Shown here: in pieces, positions 57,346 through 64,000 of the stretch | Numbering within the stretch: position 1 is the stretch's first letter | Layout: every line of letters begins with the position of its first letter | Source: Acanthococcus lagerstroemiae | Lineage: Eukaryota > Arthropoda > Insecta > Hemiptera > Eriococcidae | Assembly: GCA_031841125.1 (NCBI GenBank) | Contig: CM063114.1 | Span: forward strand, 3,534,001 to 3,598,000 | DNA length: 64,000 bases | Reading direction: 5' to 3' | Program-made: the position numbers and the translations under genes | The notes under the pieces: generated by a model | Database searches by the model: none | What the model saw: the letters and a program-made list of their open reading frames with translations, nothing else | Told to the model about the DNA's origin: nothing

Positions 57346-59035
57346 GTACATTATCCCATGGCGATGAACAAAAATGGAGAATGATACATTATCATTTGCC
57401 GATGAACACAAATGGCCGATAATGAAGCTCGGGAACCTAGTCTCCACAAAGGTCTTTACGCTATCTTACCAGGAATTCTTCATCAGAATTTCCATTCCAC
57501 ACCCAATGATATGGACTGTCAAGCGTAAAATGAATTTAACAAGGGTAATAGGTAATAATTATTATAAAGTCTGGTCCAGTTCAGAAACATAATTATTTTT
57601 TCACGGCGCTGATAACGTGTTCTTGAACTCGTCCTTCCCCTCCAACTTCAAAACACTCATATATTGATGTGTATTGCGGGTAGCCAGTTATGTTTCTTAA
57701 CTGGACCAGACTTTAGTCATATTAAATATTATCTTATTAAGTAGGTCATCACCTCATTTCGTTATCCCATGATGATGAACAAAAATGGCGGATGATGCAT
57801 TATTACATGTGGTAAACAATAATGGCCGATGATGAAACTCAGGAACCTAGTATTTGCATTTACATTGGGATCCCGCAGGCCTCGTGGCGCGCTGCTGTCG
57901 TCATACTAATAAGAAAATGAAAAAGTGATAAAGGAAGTACTAGATGCCGCCCACTTTGTTACGGATTCTGAATAGCTCTTTGCGCCATCTTCCCAGAAAT
58001 TCTTCATCAGAATTTTCATTTCATATCCCAGTGATCTGGACAGTCACCTGTAAAATGAATTTACTGTAATTATAAGTATTATATTCTTATTACCTATGTT
58101 ATTAAGTAGGTCATCACCTCATGGAGTTATCCCACCAACAATGAACAAAAATGGCAGATGGTACATTATCACATTTCAATAAATAGAAATGGCTGATGAT
58201 GAACCTCAGGAACTTAGTATTTACAACTACATAGCTCTTTAACTTATCTTTCCCGAAATTCTCCAACAAAATTTTCATTCCTCATCCCAATGACATGAAC
58301 TGTCACTGCAAAATTAATATTACATCATCACCCTCTTTTGTGTTATCCCGTTTGGATGAATAAAGATGGATGGTGGGATGATGCATTATGAGTTTGACAT
58401 GCCAGTGAACAAAAATGGCCGACAATGAAACTCAAGAACATATAGTATCTATTCGGGCCGTCCATCCATCAGAGAGCGCTGTAATCAAGCACTAGTGATA
58501 AGGACAAAAACATGAATCTATGCATTTTCCCCATTGATGTACATACACATAAAAATTGAAATATCTCGAAAAGTAAGACGTTTTTAAAGTATTTAAAGAG
58601 AAAAAAATTTTTTGAACAAAACATTTTCTTTTGATTAAGACTATTTTTATACCTAGATTCCAAAATTCCAAAATTTTGCTGCATGTGTCAAAAACTTCAT
58701 GTTTTGGTTGCTGATAAAAATAGTTGATACTAGCGCTGGACGGCCCGAGTATAGATCTTCAACCCATCTTTCCAGAAATTCTTCAACAAAATTTTCATTC
58801 CACATCCCATTGGCATGAACTGTCACGCGCAAAATGAATTTAACATAAGTAGGTATAATAATAATATATTTTTACTATCTTATTAAATAAATTATCATTT
58901 TATTGCGTTATCCCATGATGATGAACAAAAATGGCGGATGATACATTACCTATCACATGCTGTAAACAAAAATTACCGATGATAAAATTCAGAAACCTAA
59001 TATTTAAATTTACATGCACATTTCACATCCCAGTG

Positions 59036-59181
59036 ACTTTCAACGTGAGTACACATTTCTTAATCGGGGGCCCTATTTTGAAAAATTCTACTTTTTACAC
59101 TCTTTCCAACGATACTAATAATGTAAATAACTCATTTTGTTTACAAATGTTGATTGGTTCCCTTTTGTTGAATAGTGTCCA
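59036..59181 (+). mobile_element. MITE 'GGACGCT', copy 4 (5' truncated)
   Basis: CAACGTGAGTACACATTTC, GGGGGCCCTATTTTGAAAAA and the right end TTGAATAGTGTCC align with copies 1-3; the left third is missing. Confidence 0.75.
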
Positions 59182-59289
59182 TATTTTCTTACTATTTTAT
59201 CAAGTAGGTCATCACCCTATGGCGGTATCCCACAACGATAAAAATAGTGGATGATATATTATCACATGTCGATAAATAAAAATAGTTGA

Positions 59290-59464
59290 CAGGGTCGCCG
59301 AGAGGGGGGGTACTTTCCCCCCGGGCCCGGGTTTTTTGAGAGGGTCCGCAGAGTCACAGAAATTATAATTATCAAATAGAAAATATGCCTTTTTACGAGC
59401 AAATAATTTCAATGTAGGCCCGCAGATTTTTCCCCCGGACCCGGTTTGGCTCTTGGCGGCCCTG
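59290..59464. mobile_element. hAT-type MITE
   Basis: Ends CAGGGTCGCCGAGAGG and CTCTTGGCGGCCCTG, with inner CCCGGGCCCGGG and CCCGGACCCGG. 175 bp. It interrupts the ~400-bp repeat unit (AATAGTTGA | ATGAAATTCAGG). The target duplication is not clear. Confidence 0.75.
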
Positions 59465-59894
59465 ATGAAATTCAGGAAGGTACCTAGTATTTACAATAGG
59501 CGACATAACCCAGAGTTTCCAAAGTTGGTAGCCCTGCGCTGCAAAGGTGATTAGGTGTTCATGGATGTTATCACCATAAGAATGCATATAACTTGAATTT
59601 GTTTTTTCTAGTTAATAAAATGTTTTCTTGCGGCTTGTAATAGATGATATTAGAGATTGAAGTCTCTAGTTTTCTTCTATGAACTTGAAACGGCTCCATT
59701 TTCCATGTATTAGTTGCTTACAAGCGCGTTTTGTATCAATGGTAAACTTCCATAAGAAAAACAGTAATTTGGAAATCAACTTATTCATCCAACTAGAGCG
59801 AATAAAGTGCATTAAATTACCTTTCATCATGAACTAGAGACTTTAAGCTTTAATTTGACATGTTTTATGTGACTCAAGAAAACTTATTTTCAGC

Positions 59895-59979
59895 AATTGA
59901 GGAATTATCTGTCAAAAGGGCGTCCATTCAATGTATTTCTTATGGAACAAACGCCCTTTTGACAGATAACTCCTCAATT
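59895..59979. repeat. Perfect-stem hairpin with AAAAGGGCGTCC motif
   Basis: The 31-base left arm AATTGAGGAATTATCTGTCA.. and the right arm pair with a single mismatch around a 23-26 nt loop. Could be a tiny foldback element or a pre-miRNA-like transcript. Confidence 0.8.
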
Positions 59980-60734
59980 ACAGAAGCTTTAAAGTATACC
60001 AACTTTACACGTCTTCTTATGGGAACATCAACCTTGATCACCTTTGTAGGAGGTCGACACTAGCGAACCTGGTCACGGTTACGCCGCCTATGACATAGCT
60101 CGCCCATCTTCCCCGAAATTCTTCATCAAAATTTCGACTGTCATTTGTAAAATGAATTAAACATAAGCAATTAAGGACTTATCTGTAAAAAGGGCGTCCG
60201 TCAGGCAGATGCCCTTTTTGTGGAGACTGTTATTTTCGGATTCCTCAGCTTCAAATCTATCCAAGAGCTGATTTCTTTTTTCAAAATGAATCAATTAAAA
60301 ATATAACGTTGTTTCTTTTCAATGTCTTGAGACAGGCTTGCTGCTGATATGCTGCACGGTATCAAAACTAATCTTATGACCGGGTATTTTGAAAGCGAAT
60401 CTAGGAGAACACTTCAACTGATGAGAAAATAGTGAAGATTCCTTGTCTCCCTAAAAAGGGCGTTTGATATAAGAATATAATTTACGGAGTTTTCTCGTCT
60501 CAGCAAAAAGGGCGTCCATGATTGGTTTTTTACCAACTCTTCCGCATGAATTTGTCAAGAGATTATTATCCCATCTTGTAGATCAAATTCTGCTCTACAT
60601 TTTTTGTGATAAGACTTTTTGCCGCAAAATTGGTCTTTATAGTGATAATGATAATATCGAGTTGAAACTTTACAGTCACTTTTTGTTTATTCCAATTAAC
60701 TCACAGATGCCCTTTCTACAGATACTTAGGTCTT

Positions 60735-60979
60735 CAATTGAAGGGTTCTTCATGAAAACCACCTTAGTCAGTTTTGAAATTTCGACTTTTCCGCCAGATA
60801 GCGATATATCTGCAACTATTATACTCTTTATTCTTTAAAGTAGCCCGCATATAAGGCAACATCTGTTTGTACAATTGTACACTTATGGCTGTTCATCCAG
60901 CAGATTATGTCGCTATCTGGCGGCAAAAGTTGAAATTTTAAAACTGACAAGGTTGTTTTTACAAAGAACCCTTCAATTG
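60735..60979. repeat. Inverted repeat, arms ~80 bp
   Basis: CAATTGAAGGGTTCTT, GTCAGTTTTGAAATTTCGAC and CCGCCAGATAGCGA at 60735-60795 are mirrored at 60905-60979. The 106-codon open frame 60518-60838 runs into the left arm and has no recognised domain. Confidence 0.75.
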
Positions 60980-62370
60980 TATTACGGGTTGTATCTTAGT
61001 GGACTACCTTGGATATTATAGTAACCTTGGGTTATACAAACACTAATCACAAATCACAGAGCAAATCAGACACAGTCATCATTTGTTGTTTGTTCGGCCT
61101 TTCAGTCTTCCATTACTATTCATGTTTCAACGTTCCGCAGTTACAGTCCACAGCTAGCCGGCTCTAGCTATTGTTAACTTGACACGTCATTTGTTTCATT
61201 TGTTCGGCGTTGTAGAGTGGTTGCATCGTCGCCATTTTCATGTTTCAACATTGCGCAATTATGATTTCGGGTTTTGAAATGAACGTTTTGCTATTTTCTC
61301 TCAAATGCAGGGCCTAATTTTCGCTTGTAAATTGTCATCAAACTCTATCTAGTTAGCCAATGTGTTCGCGAATGTACCAACTGGGTGTATTAATTCATGA
61401 TATTTTCACGTTTCCATGTATTCGAGATTGTGTTACAAAATTACGTCAAATTTCCTTACGAATAAAGCATTTGGATTTTATTGAAAATTGTCGATCCAGA
61501 TTAAATTCAGTCAGTTGACCGTGCGAATAATTGGTAAGAAATTATAATTATCTACTTCTTGCGGTTTCCTTAATCGAAGTATTTAATGAAACACTATAAA
61601 CAGTGAATTTAATGGGATGCGTCGTGTTTTTTCTTCATTTTCATTTTTCTTTCTGAATAATGTAAACAAGAAGTTGAAGTTGTGTTGATTCCCATGTTTC
61701 TCCGAAGAAAATTAAAACTATAGACAGTAGGCTGTAGCTGATCCATATAATAATTTGCTAACTCAAGAATTTATGGATTGGTGTAGTTTATTGCATTTCA
61801 CCAGGCAGTTACACGCTACTGCCGCCACTGATGTGTTCTGCAGAAGATTGTGTTAAACTTAGTGTTCTGTCCTATGAAATGTAATCCAAAAAATTGCTTT
61901 TCAACAAGAGTAACACCAAACATTACAGAAGTAATTGATTATTTGTAATGTAGAGTAAATTATTCATCTCCTAATGTTGAAGAACGCTGTTAAGATTAGT
62001 ATCATATCCTTATATATTCGGTCGTTTATTGATGTGATTGATGAAGATGAGGCTTAATTGGCATTTCGACTACTGTCATTTAATTCAGTTATTACTCATG
62101 TTCAAAAGTGAATAAGGCGAATGGAATAACGCGTGTATCAAACACAAGCGTGTGTATAATGCAATTTAATTCTACACTTGGACAGGCAAACTTTCATAAC
62201 CATTTCGTTTTCTATTCCAGCTCCCAAACTTCCATACGTTCTGTATATTTGAAAATTGTATTCAATTTGGTACCTTTGATTATAGTGAACGAATATTGAA
62301 TTTTAATTTTATAATTTCTGAGTTGAAATTGTTTTTCTGATTTTGAGATTAACTGTGAATTTTTAATTTG
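60980..62370. other. No supported gene
   Basis: AT-rich; the 63-codon frame at 62108-62299 has no motif and no clear splice sites. Confidence 0.4.
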
Positions 62371-62373
62371 CAG

Positions 62374-62503
62374 ATGTTCGCATACGGCAACAACTGTAGA
62401 TTATACCGTGTATGAGAGGGTCAACTTAACAAAATTTTCAATTTGCAAAACGTTCAACTGGAGTCAGTGTCAGGAATACACGAGACTACAACAGAGGCAA
62501 TAA
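62374..62503 (+). CDS. Candidate Cys-rich exon
   Basis: A TTTAATTTGCAG acceptor is followed by a 42-codon open frame ending in TAA: C-S-H-T-A-T-T-V-D-Y-T-V-Y-E-R, then I-C-K-T-F-N-W-S-Q-C-Q-E-Y. The C...V-Y-E...C...W...C-x-x-Y pattern recalls the first half of an EMI domain as in Nimrod/Draper-type receptors, but the stop arrives early and no partner exon was found. Could be a pseudo-exon. Confidence 0.25.
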
Positions 62504-62967
62504 GTGAAGATGTACGAGTATGTTCAGCCATCAAGTTCCGAAGAATTTTGCGGTCTGTAGAAATTTCTCTTCATTGATAAGTATAACATATATTAGATAT
62601 ATGTATTGCTGTTTGTCGCCAGCAGTTTGATATTGTTGGAGAATGAATGCGAATGCATATTGGCGTTATTGCGATGTTCAGGCTGACGTTGAAAAGTGAC
62701 TGCCGTTAAATGGTTATGCATGTTCATCATTTTTTATAATCTCAACTCTGGAGTTTATCAGTATAACTTGCTTATTAGTGGCCAATGGTAAGGAACTTTG
62801 AAAACTGCAATAAAGAAGTCTTATCAAATAGTAAGAATTTTGAGTATAATATGAGTTCTCAAATAATTACAGTTCATTTGTCAGTATTATTTTGTCAGTA
62901 TATCGCAATAACAAAAATCGCCCCAGACAGTTTTGACTGCATTGAGTCACTATAATATATTAACAGA

Positions 62968-63258
62968 TATTGATCTAGGTGGCGCAAGATCCTAGGCTTA
63001 GTAGCGCCCTTGATGGCAAATGATTATGAGTGGCCTGTTAGTGATGCCTGCAGTCCAGTACATTAAAATTTAGGCTCAGGTTTTTGGTCTTATAGTATGT
63101 TAGACACAGGTTCGAGTCTGATCATTGAGTATGTTGTAGGCTTGAGGCAGCCAGCGCAGCCAACGAATTTACAACTAATCCCGCTTCATCCGGCAACTAG
63201 CAAAAGTAAATGATTTTGCTTTTGTTTATTCTGGGTCAAACGTGATTGGGGCTCCAGT
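62968..63258 (+). repeat. Direct repeat, copy 1
   Basis: Begins GATCTAGGTGGCGCAAGATC and includes TTAGGCTCAGGTTTTTGG, GAGGCAGCCAGCGCAGCC, GCAAAAGTAAATGATTTTGC and GGGTCAAACGTGATTG. GGTTCGAGTC at 63110-63119 resembles a polymerase III B box. Confidence 0.85.
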
Positions 63259-63701
63259 GCTCAACCAGTTGTAATTCGCCGATCTATTAAGCGATTTTCT
63301 CTGCCTACGTGATTAGATTTATGTTTTAAAACGGAATTTTTGAGTTATTAATTCCTAACCTAATTTTCTTTTCCAGCTAATTTTTTCCCCACTAGGATAA
63401 TGCTAGTTACCTAATATTATTCTAATATTTGTGCAACCCTGCTCTATTCCATTAATTTGCAGCTGTTCTAGCATTGGGTTAGTGTTCGAAGTTTCAAAAA
63501 CAACTGCAATCTAGTGTTTATTCAATTTCTTCTTTTTTTGTTTAAACTTTATACTAGTCTCTCAGTGTCTCTGCTTATTATAGTGGCTAATAGTCACCAA
63601 ACTTGAAAGAAAGGTAGGGGAATGCAATAAAAATGTATAGCTCAGCGGACACAAGTCTCACAGGTAGACGTTTTCTTTCTACATCAAGTCATTATAAAAG
63701 T

Positions 63702-64000
63702 TGTTGATCTAGGTGGTATCATATCTTAGTTAGGCTTGGCAGTGCTCTTAATAGCAAAATGACCTAAGAACGGCGGGTCTGTAATACCTGCAGCTGCAGT
63801 GCATTAGTATTTTAGGCTCAGATTTCAGTGCTGCTATATTTCAGACATGTAAAATTCGACAGGGGAGTCCGACCCTTGGGGGGCTTTGTAAGCTGGAGGC
63901 AGCTAGCGCAGCAAACAAACCATCAATCAATCCCGTTTTATTCGCAACCGGCAAAAGTAAATAATTTTGCTTTTGTTTGTTTTGGGTCAAACGTGATTGA
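63702..64000 (+). repeat. Direct repeat, copy 2
   Basis: Same landmarks in the same order as 62968-63258 (GATCTAGGTGG, TTAGGCTCAGATTT, GAGGCAGCTAGCGCAGC, GCAAAAGTAAATAATTTTGC, GGGTCAAACGTGATTG), about 732 bp downstream. It may continue beyond the window. Confidence 0.85.

Larger units (their letters stand above)
57350..60165 (+). repeat. Long-period (~370-400 bp) degenerate tandem repeat
   Basis: GTTATCCCATGATGATGAAC and AAAATGGCGGATGATRCATT recur near 57350, 57765, 58130, 58900 and 59220, each followed by AAATGGCCGATGATGAAACTC. A second landmark, CCAGAAATTCTTCATCARAATTTTCATTCC, recurs near 57470, 57985, 58255, 58770 and 60110. Units are shuffled and partly deleted; a MITE fragment (59036-59181) and a hAT element (59290-59464) are inserted. 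Confidence 0.75.

Noticed and set aside
59895..60980. CRISPR-like array because of recurring AAAAGGGCGTCC words
   Set aside because: Spacing is irregular, repeats are short and partly inverted, no cas genes, and the setting is a eukaryotic genome.

Overview
The window looks like AT-rich, repeat-dense nuclear DNA from an animal, most likely an arthropod and probably an insect. The evidence is split coding exons with GT-AG introns, a modular immune-type serine protease, a FAM187-like immunoglobulin membrane protein, and an arthropod-style mix of mariner, pogo, hAT, Penelope and RTE-type elements. No bacterial gene organisation, CRISPR array or functional rRNA or tRNA gene was seen. The species cannot be named from the sequence alone.

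Two host genes can be supported, both on the minus strand. The better one runs 48188 to 38270: four exons whose phases and splice sites all agree encode a 429-residue secreted/type I membrane protein (signal peptide, Ig domain, WxxWxxC segment, second Ig domain, membrane helix, short tail). Its third intron, about 8.5 kb, carries a pogo-like transposon, a 103-bp satellite with a higher-order repeat, and several miniature elements. The second is a trypsin-fold serine protease resembling ModSP. Exons 9516-9343 and 8070-7946 hold its activation region and catalytic histidine. An upstream signal-peptide exon (20430-20275) may belong to it. The aspartate and serine exons are not visible and may lie beyond base 1. 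Weaker candidate exons lie at 10770-10853 (+), 54613-54891 (+) and 62374-62503 (+).

Layout: 1-420, tail of a Penelope-like element. 1-7.7 kb, repeat fragments and miniature elements. 7.9-20.4 kb, the protease gene region with a solo LTR (9636-10541), an inverted-repeat element, SINE copies and a polypurine/polypyrimidine tract. 21-22.7 kb, a broken RTE-type LINE interrupted by a SINE. 23.9-31.7 kb, TIR elements, an 8-bp-TSD hAT MITE and an internally deleted mariner. 32.7-37.6 kb, a three-deep nest of elements plus a ~130-bp satellite. 38.3-48.2 kb, the Ig-domain gene. 48.3-50.4 kb, foldback elements and a THAP-like remnant. 52.5-54.1 kb, a ~120-bp satellite. 57.3-60.2 kb, a ~400-bp repeat. 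59.9-61 kb, hairpins. 63-64 kb, a ~730-bp-spaced duplication.

Most of the interest is in the mobile DNA. Several insertions can be proved internally from target-site duplications or from empty paralogous sites, and several families carry private internal tandem arrays. No new multi-gene defence or metabolic system was recognised.
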